From: Paenibacillus sp. DMB5
GTDB taxonomy: Bacteria; Bacillota; Bacilli; Paenibacillales; Paenibacillaceae
Assembly: GCF_001517085.1 (NCBI RefSeq)
Contig: NZ_LRAC01000174.1
Location: 1-64,000 of the forward strand
DNA: 64,000 nt
Direction: 5' to 3'
Shown: in pieces, positions 34,735 to 43,100 of the stretch
How the letters are laid out: every line of letters starts with the position of its first letter
Numbering within the stretch: position 1 is the stretch's first letter
The notes under the pieces: model-generated
The model's database searches: none
What the model saw: only the letters and a program-made list of their open reading frames with translations
Told to the model about the DNA's origin: nothing
Translations under genes and position numbers: made by a program

Positions 34735-35322
34735 CTACCTCGCGCTAGGCTTGCCGGTCCGGATCATCTCATGAATCCGTCCCATTATAACATCGGTGAC
34801 TTCTTCCAGAGAATCACTGCCCGCTCCGTCAAAAGCGCTCAGATCAATGGGCTCCCCGTAAATAACGGTCATCCGGCGGAACGGTTTGTAGGAACCGATG
34901 ATAGCGGCCGGTACAACTGCTGCCCCGCTGCGGAGCGCAAAGCTTGCTGCGCCCTTCTTCGCCACACCGGTATCAGAGTTGCGCGTTCCTTCCGGAAAGA
35001 TGCCCATCACATGTCCGCCGCGAAGCGTATTAAGAGCCGTTTTAATGGATTCTTTGCTTACGCCGCCACGTTTGACAGGAAAAGCGCCAAGCTTCCCGAT
35101 AAGCCAGCCCAGTACGGGAACTGCGAATAGTTCGGCCTTGGCCATATACTTGACCTGACGTTTCAGCTTGATCCCGATCGTCATCGGATCGAGCAGGCTG
35201 ATGTGGTTCGCGCAGAGCAGTACCCCGCCCTCCTTTGGCACATTTTCTCTTCCCACAATTTTTAGCGGGAACAGTATGGCATAAATCAAGCGAAGCAATC
35301 CACGGCAAATTACATAAATCAT
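34735..35322 (-). CDS. plsC: 1-acyl-sn-glycerol-3-phosphate acyltransferase
   Basis: Acylates lysophosphatidic acid to phosphatidic acid. A 195-residue membrane-associated enzyme with the motif NHISLLDPM (the HX4D type catalytic motif), FPVKRGG, and FPEGTRNS (motif III) and VVPAAIIGS (motif IV). The start overlaps the cmk stop by four bases (ATGA). The neighbours gpsA and plsY on the same strand complete the route from glycerol phosphate to phosphatidic acid. Confidence 0.94.
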   Translation of the reverse strand: MIYVICRGLLRLIYAILFPLKIVGRENVPKEGGVLLCANHISLLDPMTIGIKLKRQVKYMAKAELFAVPVLGWLIGKLGAFPVKRGGVSKESIKTALNTLRGGHVMGIFPEGTRNSDTGVAKKGAASFALRSGAAVVPAAIIGSYKPFRRMTVIYGEPIDLSAFDGAGSDSLEEVTDVIMGRIHEMIRTGKPSAR

Positions 35323-36029
35323 GAATGATTTCTCTCCCCGTCAACATGAGATCTGCAGTGGGAGACAATGGCTTCCACGGCTTGATTGATATCCATAAAG
35401 GTCGTGTCCAGAAGAATAGCATCCTCCGCACGGCGCAGCGGTGATATTTCCCGCCCTTCATCAAGACGGTCACGTGCTGCAATATCGTGTTCAAGCTGCT
35501 CTAGAGTCACTGTTTCCGTGTCCTTCAGCTCTTTGTAACGCCGGAGAGCCCGCTCCTCCACGCTTGCCGTCATGAAAATCTTCACTTCGGCATCCGGCAG
35601 TACGGTCGTACCAATGTCGCGGCCGTCCATGACCACTCCCTTGCGGAGCGCCATCTGACGCTGCAGATGACTAAGCCTGTCACGTACCTCTTCAAGCTTA
35701 GAGTACTGCGACACCTGGCCGCTGACCTGCAGACTGCGGATGTGCGGGGTTACGTCTTCCCCATTGATCAGCACCTTCTGTACATCTTCCTCCGGAATGA
35801 GCTCAATGATCATATCCCGGACAATCCGGTTTACTTGGTGCTCATCTTCAGGCGGAATGCCTTCACGGAGCATATACCAGGTAATTGCACGGTACATGGC
35901 ACCCGTATCAACATAAATGTAAGAAAGCTTGCGTGCTACCAATCGGGCAACAGTGCTCTTGCCTGCCCCGGCAGGTCCGTCGATGGCGACGTTAATTCTG
36001 TCGTAAGTATGTGTACCCTGCCTGTCCAA
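35319..36029 (-). CDS. cmk: Cytidylate kinase
   Basis: Phosphorylates CMP and dCMP. A 236-residue kinase with the P-loop IAIDGPAGAGKST-type sequence (VAIDGPAGAGKSTVARLVA), GAMYRAITWYML and the LID region MDGRDIGTTVLPDAEVKIFM and RYKEL. The TTG at 36029 is chosen because GAGGAGG lies about nine bases upstream; an ATG-initiated extension reaching 36125 has no such site and runs into the terminator. It overlaps plsC by four bases. Confidence 0.93.
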   Translation of the reverse strand: MDRQGTHTYDRINVAIDGPAGAGKSTVARLVARKLSYIYVDTGAMYRAITWYMLREGIPPEDEHQVNRIVRDMIIELIPEEDVQKVLINGEDVTPHIRSLQVSGQVSQYSKLEEVRDRLSHLQRQMALRKGVVMDGRDIGTTVLPDAEVKIFMTASVEERALRRYKELKDTETVTLEQLEHDIAARDRLDEGREISPLRRAEDAILLDTTFMDINQAVEAIVSHCRSHVDGERNHS

Positions 36030-36109
36030 CGGGGCATTCCTCCTCAAACACTCTTTCAGCCGAGAATCCGGCTGGCTGCAAATTCCCGAGGAACCTGCTG
36101 ATCTTATCA

Positions 36110-36132
36110 AGAAAAAAGCAGGCATTGCCTGC
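36110..36132 (-). terminator. Terminator between the PilZ gene and cmk
   Basis: GCAGGC and its complement around a short loop, followed by TTTTTTCTTG on the minus strand, so cmk needs its own promoter between here and 36029. Confidence 0.85.
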
Positions 36133-36215
36133 GACTTATAAAATTATACCACAGTTTGGAACACAGTGCAAAACCGCATAAGGGGCTAAACGTGTAAAAT
36201 TATACGAAAAAATGG

Positions 36216-36884
36216 TCAGCGGTTGCGGAAATCGAACTGCCGTTCGAAGCAAAAGCGGATAATTTTTTGCCGCTCAGCATCGGAAATCGACGAGAACTTC
36301 AGCATGACGAGATTACGTTTGTTGTCCAGCTGCTTCATCCGCACAATCTCTCCTTCAAAATAGGCATGCTCAATACTGCCGTTCCGGTAAGGCAGCAGCA
36401 TCCAGCAGTTAAGCTTGTCCGCAACTGCAAATTTGACCTTGCCGTCGCTGAGAAAAGAAGTCCCCCCTCCGCCGACATCATCGGTACGGACAAGAATCCG
36501 GCTGCCAAGCGCGTCCTTGACGGCCAGTTCAAGCTCTGCGGTAACCCGCAGGAAGCTGCGGCGCTGGATTTTGAAGATATGTTCTGCTTCCGGCTTGCGG
36601 ATTCTGATCATCCGGATCACATCCTCTTTAAAGCCGATTACATGGGTATTGAAATAGTTTTTGATCCCGCCCTCAGTCAGAAAATAAACGGAAAGCTCAT
36701 CTCCCATAAACAGTTTTTTAAGCCGGGCTTTGCCGATCTGCATGGGAATTTCAATCAGAATCGCATCATCCTCGATGTCCGCAATCCTGGACCTGTATTC
36801 AATCTCAGCCTCAGCCGCATCGCTCGAAGCTACCTGTATGTAAAGATGTTCATTAATTTTGGGATACAATCCGGTCACCGCCAC
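36216..36884 (-). CDS. ypfA: PilZ-domain cyclic-di-GMP-binding protein (YpfA/YcgR type)
   Basis: Flagellar-brake-type c-di-GMP receptor of 222 residues. The N-terminal YcgR-like domain (about 1-95) is followed by a PilZ domain with the arginine motif IQRRSFLRVTAELE and the second motif beginning TDDVGGGGTSF, which departs from the usual DxSxxG. In B. subtilis YpfA binds c-di-GMP and inhibits motility. This makes it a second c-di-GMP receptor in the window, with the riboswitch at 50.5 kb. The start is not certain: GTG at 36884 or a TTG at about 36869 with GGCGGTGA upstream. Confidence 0.85.
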   Translation of the reverse strand: MAVTGLYPKINEHLYIQVASSDAAEAEIEYRSRIADIEDDAILIEIPMQIGKARLKKLFMGDELSVYFLTEGGIKNYFNTHVIGFKEDVIRMIRIRKPEAEHIFKIQRRSFLRVTAELELAVKDALGSRILVRTDDVGGGGTSFLSDGKVKFAVADKLNCWMLLPYRNGSIEHAYFEGEIVRMKQLDNKRNLVMLKFSSISDAERQKIIRFCFERQFDFRNR

Positions 36885-36978
36885 AGAGTTAGTAATTAAT
36901 CACATTACCGATTATAGCATGGCCTTTTGACACCGGGTTAGTAAAAGTTGCTGAGAACCCGGCCAAATTTGTAACCGC

Positions 36979-37013
36979 AAAAAAAGAGGAGCGCTCCCGG
37001 CGGAAGCCTCCTC
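36979..37013 (-). terminator. Terminator of ypeB
   Basis: GAGGAG with an inner GCTTCC and near-perfect complements form a 12-pair hairpin with a one-base bulge, followed by seven T residues on the minus strand. Confidence 0.88.
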
Positions 37014-37025
37014 CTTCAGATTATA

Positions 37026-38390
37026 TTAGCTTTGTTTATCCTGGGCCCCTGAGGAGGTTCTTACCTCCTCCACCGCTTCTTCATTTCCGTCAGCGGCATT
37101 GAGGTAAATCCGGTACTGTGAACCGTTGATTTTGCCTCCGAACTCATAGGTCAGCAGTTCGGTTGCATCCTCATTCTCAATCCAGGCCAGCCGGTGATAC
37201 AGCTCCTTGAATTCCGGATTAAGATGCGTCCTGGCCTGTTCGAGGGATAAGCCCGGTTTGGGAATATCCCTCTTCTCTTGATGCTCCTTCGCATAATCGC
37301 TGGCCTGAAAGCCTGTAGGCTCCCCTGTATCCAGCCCGGTACGGACTGTGATTTTTTCCGGATAAATGAGCACCCCGTCCTGGCTGCTTACAAAGGTCAG
37401 ATTTCCCAGATTATCATACCGGTCCGCGCTGACCGCCGTCATGCCGGGAAATCCTTTTTTCTCAAGGAATTCCGCTCCTTTAACCGCCGCCTGCTCCAGT
37501 GAGACCCTCGCCTCCCCAACCTCACGGTTGTCGTTGTAGCTTACCAGCAACCCGCCTTCTTTGGTGAAATTCATGGTGACCGGCTGCTGGTGATCCTGGC
37601 TGGTCACCGTTGCAGTATACGAAGCCCATTCAGTATCCTTCCCGTTTTCTCGGATGTCCACCTTTGCGTTAGCTCCGGCTCCGGCGAGTTTCACCGCCTT
37701 GGCTCTGATATCCTCGGCAGTGACCGGCTTGCCGCCGATCTTTTTCACAGACCGTTTATCATAGATACTCGCAACAGATGGCCCCCAATCCAGCTCAGGG
37801 TATGCCGCGACCCGCTTATCCACAGTCTTGAACCCGTCGATAATCGTGTTGTCCTCGGCTTTCTCCTCGGTAGCCAGCGCAGTTTCCACATCCATCCACC
37901 GCAGCTTTTTACCGATAACCTTCTCCTGCACCTCCTGAAGATCCTTAGAGATCTCACCGGAGTTTTTGTAGAGTGCCATCAGATTCGCCATTTCCCCTTC
38001 GGTTAACGGCTCCTTGGTAAAATCACGTACGGCAGCCTTATAGGAAAAATTGGAGATTTTGGACAGGAACTCCTCGGTTTCACTGAACGGCAGCAGTGTA
38101 AGCGGCAGCTGGTTGATTTCATTCTGCGCTTCACTGGTCAGCCGCCATACATTAACCAGGCCTTTGCGGTGCATCCCGTTAGATGCAGAATTCACGGCAA
38201 GGGTATTCCCGAGCTCACCATGAAGACGTTCCACGTGATAGGACAAATCATGAAAAGCACGCTGGTACTGGTTCTCCGCTTTAATCAGAATCGAGTTTTT
38301 CTCCTGGTTCTCCTGATACCCCCAGACCAGCGCTCCAACCAGCAGCAGCGCGGTAAGCGGGAACATTATGGCACTTAATCTTTTGTACAT
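37026..38390 (-). CDS. ypeB: Germination protein YpeB
   Basis: Spore inner-membrane protein needed for localisation and stability of the germination lytic enzyme SleB. The 454-residue protein has an N-terminal membrane anchor (IMFPLTALLLVGALVWGY), a coiled-coil-like segment (EKNSILIKAENQYQRAFHDL) and repeated PepSY-like modules in the C-terminal half (segments starting VTAEDIRAKAVKL and VSLEQAAVKGAEFL). In B. subtilis it is cotranscribed with sleB directly upstream. Here no sleB is present; a 71-residue Cys-containing gene and prsW lie upstream instead. Confidence 0.9.
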   Translation of the reverse strand: MYKRLSAIMFPLTALLLVGALVWGYQENQEKNSILIKAENQYQRAFHDLSYHVERLHGELGNTLAVNSASNGMHRKGLVNVWRLTSEAQNEINQLPLTLLPFSETEEFLSKISNFSYKAAVRDFTKEPLTEGEMANLMALYKNSGEISKDLQEVQEKVIGKKLRWMDVETALATEEKAEDNTIIDGFKTVDKRVAAYPELDWGPSVASIYDKRSVKKIGGKPVTAEDIRAKAVKLAGAGANAKVDIRENGKDTEWASYTATVTSQDHQQPVTMNFTKEGGLLVSYNDNREVGEARVSLEQAAVKGAEFLEKKGFPGMTAVSADRYDNLGNLTFVSSQDGVLIYPEKITVRTGLDTGEPTGFQASDYAKEHQEKRDIPKPGLSLEQARTHLNPEFKELYHRLAWIENEDATELLTYEFGGKINGSQYRIYLNAADGNEEAVEEVRTSSGAQDKQS

Positions 38391-38505
38391 TGGGCTGCAA
38401 GACTCCTTTCAGTAGCTTATTGCCGTTAGTTTGACAATAACTGAGAAGAGTTATGCACCGATGCAGTAAGCAAAAAAAGAGATTACTTCCAGAGCAGCGC
38501 CCGGG

Positions 38506-38721
38506 TCAGGTACGCTCTTCAATATCAAAGCCGCTGCTGCTGCTGCACAGGCATTGCTTGAAACCGGTCTGGACGATCCCCTGCTCTTTGCTGCCTCTCA
38601 ATATGTAAGATTCGCCACACTGTCTGCATACAATCCGTACTTTTACACGCAAAAAAAGACACCTCTCTCCTCTCTGGAATCCCTTAATACGGAACTTTCC
38701 TGTAGATTTAAGTGTGTCCAT
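38506..38721 (-). CDS. Small cysteine-containing protein, putative zinc ribbon
   Basis: A 71-residue protein. The cysteines are in RIVCRQCGESYIL and FKQCLCSSSSG, a CxxC...CxC arrangement that could bind zinc. The stretch is basic in its first half (FRIKGFQRGERCLFLRVKVR). I recall similar short proteins from Paenibacillus, but cannot confirm. It starts just after prsW, consistent with one transcript, and is followed by ypeB. No function can be given. Confidence 0.6.
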   Translation of the reverse strand: MDTLKSTGKFRIKGFQRGERCLFLRVKVRIVCRQCGESYILRGSKEQGIVQTGFKQCLCSSSSGFDIEERT

Positions 38722-38726
38722 CTCTT

Positions 38727-39422
38727 TTAAAGGTTAACCTCTTCCTCACGCTTCAGAAAACGGAACGGTGAACGGCTGTTGGCCAGCGCCACCTTCCCCA
38801 TGCCTCCATACCACAATACGGCCATCAAAGGCACAATGAACCAGATCCAGTAGTTGGACATAGTGGCGAGGATAAAATCGTATATTCCGTGCCATAGCCA
38901 GGGCAGCAGTAAGGACACCAGCAGTATCCCTCTTGGCTTCTTTCCCTTGGTGAACTTAGCCCGGCCCATATGATAGCCCATAATGACTCCGAACATCGCA
39001 TGACCCGAGACCGGAAGCAGTGCCCTGATAAACATGGAGCCGAGCGTAGCATGGCTGTACCAGGCATACATTACATTCTCAATTGTTGCAAAGCCGAGCG
39101 AAATCGCTACAGCATATAGTATTCCATCATAAGGCTCGTCAAATTCGGTATGATTGTAAATCATATGGTACAGCACAAACCACTTCAGGCACTCTTCGAC
39201 TCCGGCAGATATCAGAAAAGAATCCACATACGCTCCGCCTCCAAGCCCGAGCACCATGCCCCGCTGAATAATCATGACCGGGAAAACAATCAGCAGTCCC
39301 AGCAAAAATACCTTTATGACCATATGGAGCGGTTCCTGGTCGTACTTGTCTTTCAGATAGAAAAAAGTCAGCAGCGCAAGTCCTGGTGCAACTGCCGACG
39401 TAATGACCGATAACAAGAGCAC
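38727..39422 (-). CDS. prsW: PrsW-family intramembrane protease
   Basis: Multi-spanning membrane metalloprotease of 231 residues that in B. subtilis starts degradation of the anti-sigma factor RsiW. The catalytic EExxK-like motif is VEECLKWFVLY, with further conserved motifs GFATIENVMYAW and LPVSGHAMFGVIMGY, plus LLPWLWHGIYDF near the end. The GTG at 39422 is preceded by GGGGGAGGAAG. The gene stands by the ypeB locus as in B. subtilis. The ECF anti-sigma factor at 3692 could be a substrate, but nothing in the sequence links them. Confidence 0.9.
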   Translation of the reverse strand: MLLLSVITSAVAPGLALLTFFYLKDKYDQEPLHMVIKVFLLGLLIVFPVMIIQRGMVLGLGGGAYVDSFLISAGVEECLKWFVLYHMIYNHTEFDEPYDGILYAVAISLGFATIENVMYAWYSHATLGSMFIRALLPVSGHAMFGVIMGYHMGRAKFTKGKKPRGILLVSLLLPWLWHGIYDFILATMSNYWIWFIVPLMAVLWYGGMGKVALANSRSPFRFLKREEEVNL

Positions 39423-39467
39423 CAAACTTCCTCCCCCGAAACTTTCTCTACCGTAAAACTTTTTACA

Positions 39468-39495
39468 AAAGGGGCCCGGCTGATGCCAAGGCCCG
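39468..39495 (-). terminator. Terminator of mecA
   Basis: GGGCC arms with an inner GGC/GCC pairing form a hairpin ending in CCCCTTTTG on the minus strand, directly after the mecA stop codon. Confidence 0.65.
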
Positions 39496-39503
39496 CTCTC
39501 CTC

Positions 39504-40118
39504 TTATTCCTGGCGTTTAAAATGTGTGCACAACAGCTCAATAGCGTTCTCAGCCATTACTGTCTTTCCATATTCGTCCAGCACAGCTTCTGTCACCGGG
39601 GATGAATCACCGAACTCGGACAATACGGCAACCAGTCCCGTGAGCACAGATTCTTCATATTCCTTCGGATCGAAGTAGAGGTACCATTTATCATTATAAG
39701 AATACAGTTTTCCCTGGGAAGTAATATTGCCGATGAGTACATGAGCCGCTTCGACCAGAATCTCAAAATCGCGGAATGCATACACAATGGAGTCGCTTTG
39801 TTCTAATGTAACTTCCATTTCGTAAATCTCTTCAGGCATTTCTTCTTCCCCGGCTCCACCGTATTGATGGTGATCATATTTTCCCCGGGTCACAATAACG
39901 ACCATACCTTGCGCGGGCAATGCGAACACTTCAACGGCAAGCGGACCGGTAGCGTCAAAGCCAAGCTCACTGTACGCCTGGTCCATCATTTCCGTAAAAA
40001 GGTCATGCACCTTGGGAACTTCCTGCCACATATCTTCCTTCTGGATGCCCCGCTCGCTCAGGTCGTCAAAAGTGAGGAAAATCCGTATCTTATCTTGACC
40101 TAATCGCTCTATTCTCAT
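39504..40118 (-). CDS. mecA: Adaptor protein MecA/YpbH
   Basis: Adaptor that delivers substrates such as ComK to ClpC. A 204-residue acidic protein. N-terminal substrate-binding part: MRIERLGQDKIRIFLTFDDLSERGI. The C-terminal ClpC-binding domain begins around residue 110 (YAFRDFEILVEAAHVL, then GKLYSYNDKWYLYFD). An acidic linker (GAGEEEMPEEIYE) joins them. The ATG at 40118 is preceded by AAGGAGGATC; upstream in-frame codons lack a site. MecA and its paralogue YpbH are not easily told apart by sequence alone. Confidence 0.92.
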   Translation of the reverse strand: MRIERLGQDKIRIFLTFDDLSERGIQKEDMWQEVPKVHDLFTEMMDQAYSELGFDATGPLAVEVFALPAQGMVVIVTRGKYDHHQYGGAGEEEMPEEIYEMEVTLEQSDSIVYAFRDFEILVEAAHVLIGNITSQGKLYSYNDKWYLYFDPKEYEESVLTGLVAVLSEFGDSSPVTEAVLDEYGKTVMAENAIELLCTHFKRQE

Positions 40119-40282
40119 GACAGGATCCTCCTTTTGCAAGCTCATTTAATATTAATGTATGATGAGTCCCGAGTAATGAGCCAAAAATGGTTACTATGTA
40201 AGTATGTTATCATTTTGGCGCACTAAATGCACGTAAATAAATATATTTAATCATTCATTACCACTATGCCCCCATTTTGAAC

Positions 40283-40328
40283 AAAAAAAGAATCATTCTG
40301 CGGATGGAATCATCCCCAAAATGATTCT
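40283..40328 (-). terminator. Terminator of the YtxH-like gene
   Basis: AGAATCATT and its complement flank a second inner pairing (GGATG/CATCC), and seven T residues follow on the minus strand. Confidence 0.9.
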
Positions 40329-40345
40329 GTACTGCTGCCTTGCGG

Positions 40346-40726
40346 TTACAAACCGGGTATGACTGTATGCGTGTCCTTCAGAATCTGCTCCACTTCATGT
40401 TTTACATCGGGATTTGTACGGATGAAATCCTTCAGCATGTTCAGGTTGGACTCCCTCGACTTCAGCGATGTATCGTCTTTGTGTCCGGCCTGAGAAGAAG
40501 TCTTGTGTTCCGTTTTGTCTGCTTTGTCATGTGAGCCGTCAGCAGCCGTGCTGCCGAACCCGGTCAACGCCATGCCCACAATTTTGTCACGCGCTTTTTC
40601 CCCTGCACCCTGAAGCTGGCCGCCGGACTGCATGAGCGAGGACATCATGGCGCTGCGTTTTCTGGACATAATCATACTTGCGGCTGCTCCAAGCACAACT
40701 CCGCACAGAAATGACGAAGTATTCAT
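40346..40726 (-). CDS. Small YtxH-like membrane-anchored protein
   Basis: A 126-residue protein. The N-terminal 20 residues (SSFLCGVVLGAAASMIMS) form a membrane anchor like that of YtxH/general-stress proteins; the remainder is hydrophilic and rich in Lys, Asp and Ser, with a stretch KADKTEHKTSSQAGHKDD likely unstructured. The ATG at 40726 has AAGGAGGTTAG upstream. It is transcribed divergently from the deacetylase gene. The function is unknown. Confidence 0.75.
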   Translation of the reverse strand: MNTSSFLCGVVLGAAASMIMSRKRSAMMSSLMQSGGQLQGAGEKARDKIVGMALTGFGSTAADGSHDKADKTEHKTSSQAGHKDDTSLKSRESNLNMLKDFIRTNPDVKHEVEQILKDTHTVIPGL

Positions 40727-40811
40727 ATCTCTAACCTCCTTGTATGGTAAAATCATGCTTAGTGTTCGCGGAAAGATTCCCGCTCATACAGCCAAACAAC
40801 AAGAAAGCGAG

Positions 40812-41753
40812 ATGAAAAAAGTGGGTAAAGCAATCTCAGCCCTGCTGCTGGCAACCCTTTTGCTGTCGGCCTGCAGCGGCAACAACAACGAAGACCTTGC
40901 ACAGGGCAGTACTGCGACAGCTCCGGCTGCAACTGCAGAAGTCTCAGCCGCACCGCCGGAAGATGCCGCAGGCACCATAGCTCCAAGCGCATCCTCCAGT
41001 CCGGCACCAGGTAATGGCACGGAAGCAACCATAGCCCCGGCAGCTTCAGCTGCTCCGGGAACCAGTACAGCCACTTCCCCAAGCAGTGAGCCGGCGGCTG
41101 CCGAAATTCCGCTGCTGTACCATATGAACAAAAATTACGATATTGTCCCCAATGAGGAAGGTACGGACAAAAAGGTAGTCCTGCTTACGTTTGATGACGG
41201 CCCTAAGGAAGCGGAGATGATCAATGCCCTCATGGATACACTGGACAAGCATCAGGCCAAGGCGATCTTTTTTGTTAACGGCTATAGGGTAAAAGAGCAT
41301 CCCGAGCTGCTGAAGCTGCTGCATGAACGCGGAGGTATTATCGGTAATCACAGCTGGGATCATATCGTGCTGAAGGATAAAAGTTACGCAGAAGTGAAAA
41401 AGCAGATCGGGGATGTCCAGACCATCGTCAAGGAAATAACCGGAGAAGCTCCGGCTTTCTTCCGTCCGCCGCATGGTGCCGGCGGAGATGTCGGCAAGCA
41501 GGTAGCCGCCGAGAACGGAATGCTGTACATGACCTGGTCTGTCGGATCACTCGACTGGGAGATGAAGGAGAAGGATGCGGCAAAGACCGAAACACTGGTC
41601 AAAAACGTTACGGATCAGCTGCATTCCGGCAGCAATATCCTTATGCACGAGCTCCCCTGGACAACCCAGGCGCTCGACACACTTCTGACTACGCTTGAAG
41701 GCAAAGGCTACAGCTTTGTTGATCCGCGCAGCATCGAGCTCAAGCAGCGCTAA
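40812..41753 (+). CDS. Polysaccharide deacetylase lipoprotein
   Basis: Secreted, lipid-anchored NodB-type deacetylase of 313 residues. The signal peptide ends in the lipobox LLSAC at about residue 21. A low-complexity linker rich in Ala, Pro, Ser and Thr follows (about residues 30-95). The NodB domain has all catalytic motifs: TFDDGP, HSWDH for metal, and RPPHG. Substrates in the family are peptidoglycan, chitin or xylan side groups; a cell-wall role is most likely. The start at 40812 is chosen because the signal sequence begins there; the ribosome binding site is weak (GAAAGCGAG). Confidence 0.9.
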   Translation: MKKVGKAISALLLATLLLSACSGNNNEDLAQGSTATAPAATAEVSAAPPEDAAGTIAPSASSSPAPGNGTEATIAPAASAAPGTSTATSPSSEPAAAEIPLLYHMNKNYDIVPNEEGTDKKVVLLTFDDGPKEAEMINALMDTLDKHQAKAIFFVNGYRVKEHPELLKLLHERGGIIGNHSWDHIVLKDKSYAEVKKQIGDVQTIVKEITGEAPAFFRPPHGAGGDVGKQVAAENGMLYMTWSVGSLDWEMKEKDAAKTETLVKNVTDQLHSGSNILMHELPWTTQALDTLLTTLEGKGYSFVDPRSIELKQR

Positions 41754-41777
41754 GCACAAAGCACTTACCCGATTCCA

Positions 41778-41820
41778 AAAAAAGGGACCCCAGGCACTAT
41801 TGCCGGGGGCCCCTTTTTTG
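41778..41820. terminator. Bidirectional terminator between converging genes
   Basis: GGGACCCC and the inner AGGC/GCC pairs form a strong hairpin with A residues on the left and six T residues on the right, so it serves the deacetylase gene (+) and the phosphoesterase gene (-). Confidence 0.88.
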
Positions 41821-41877
41821 CGTTTACAATAATACCATACATAAAAAAACAAAAACGACGCCAACAGGCTGTCAGGT

Positions 41878-42726
41878 TCAGGCCTTCCCCCTGTCCTCAC
41901 CTTGGCGCAATGTTAGCACATGAATCTCCGCCGGACTCCGCCAGCGCAAGGGAAGATGCGCAGTGCCGAAGCCCCGGCTGATCAGCAGCTTGGCTTGGGC
42001 TCCGCTGCCGTCTTTTCTTGGAATGCTGAACTTGCCGGCATTGTATGTACGGTAGAACGGATCGGCATGCATCTGCAGGCCGAACGGAAGCACAACCTGG
42101 CCTCCATGGGTATGGCCGGCAAGAATCAGGTCTGCCGGAACGGAATCCTGACTGGACAGCCACAGCGGGTCATGCACGAGAATGATCCGGAAGTAAGCAG
42201 CTTCCCGGGAAGGTACCGCCGGTAAAGGGGCATACCCCTTTTTGCCCCCCTGCCGCGGGAAGTCGACTCCGGTCAGCAGCAGCTTGCCGCCTTGATGCTC
42301 AATTAAGACATTCTCGTCCATGAGCAGCCTTGCTCCGCTGGCCCGGATGATATTATCAGCAAGATTAGTCTTTGCCTTGTAATCATGGTTACCATGAACC
42401 GCATATACCGGAGCAAGCGATGCGGCAAGCTTCATATTATCTGCAAGCCTGGTCAGCGGATTGCCCTTCTCCGTTATATCACCGCCTAGAAAGACGGCTT
42501 CCACCTTTCCGGCCAGCGGTGCAAGAAGGGCTTCGGGAAGCCGCCGGCGATGGATATCGGTAATAAACAGAATCCGGTAGCCATCAAATTCCGGCGGCAG
42601 GCCGGCAAGGAATATTTCCTCGGCAATAATGTTCCGCCCGAAAGCCGAAAAAACCATAATGGCGCCTATAATGCCCAGTCCAAGCAGAAGGGCAGCGGCG
42701 GCACCAATAATCCATGCGGCTACCAT
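41878..42726 (-). CDS. Membrane-anchored metallophosphoesterase
   Basis: A 282-residue calcineurin-like phosphoesterase. An N-terminal hydrophobic anchor (VAAWIIGAAAALLLGLGIIGAIMVF) precedes the two-metal site motifs: ITDIHRR, GGDITEKG, GNHDY, HDPLWLS and GHTHGGQ. Relatives include the YkuE/YaeI proteins that act on membrane or lipid-phosphate substrates. The ATG at 42726 overlaps the preceding gene's stop by seven bases; upstream codons are part of that gene. It forms a three-gene block with the CAAX protease and the 126-residue protein. Confidence 0.88.
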   Translation of the reverse strand: MVAAWIIGAAAALLLGLGIIGAIMVFSAFGRNIIAEEIFLAGLPPEFDGYRILFITDIHRRRLPEALLAPLAGKVEAVFLGGDITEKGNPLTRLADNMKLAASLAPVYAVHGNHDYKAKTNLADNIIRASGARLLMDENVLIEHQGGKLLLTGVDFPRQGGKKGYAPLPAVPSREAAYFRIILVHDPLWLSSQDSVPADLILAGHTHGGQVVLPFGLQMHADPFYRTYNAGKFSIPRKDGSGAQAKLLISRGFGTAHLPLRWRSPAEIHVLTLRQGEDRGKA

Positions 42727-43100
42727 AAGGTTCTCAGCTCTGGTGCGCCCTCGACTCCCCACCAGACAAGGAATGCGAGCAGCAGGATGAACAGGGCACT
42801 CAGCGTGTTGACAAATATTTTGCTCCACCGGACACGCTGTGAAGGATAGCTCTGAGAGCGGGAGGGGGTCTCCGCTTCTTCCTCGGCGGCTGTCCTATGC
42901 TGCTTTTCCTCCTTCTCAGCGCCTCTTGCCGCATATCTTGCTTTTCTGGAGAGTCCTGCCGACGGCTTAGTTACCTGTCCGGAGTGTGCTTCAGTCGATG
43001 TCTGGACTGCTTTTGTTTTACTGTTAACACCGGCTGGAGGCCGGCTTTTGCGCTCAGCGGACTTGCGGCGGGATTTAACCCGGCTTAATTCCTCGTTCAT
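42720..43100 (-). CDS. Basic single-helix membrane protein of unknown function
   Basis: A 126-residue protein. The first 90 residues are strongly hydrophilic with many Lys, Arg, Ser and Glu (VKSRRKSAERKSRPPAG, then AARGAEKEEKQHR), likely disordered; the C-terminus is one membrane helix (IFVNTLSALFILLLAFLVWW) with a short tail. This tail-anchored layout is seen in many small Firmicute proteins. AGGAGG precedes the ATG at 43100. It overlaps the CAAX protease gene by four bases and the phosphoesterase by seven. I do not recognise it. Confidence 0.7.
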   Translation of the reverse strand: MNEELSRVKSRRKSAERKSRPPAGVNSKTKAVQTSTEAHSGQVTKPSAGLSRKARYAARGAEKEEKQHRTAAEEEAETPSRSQSYPSQRVRWSKIFVNTLSALFILLLAFLVWWGVEGAPELRTLW

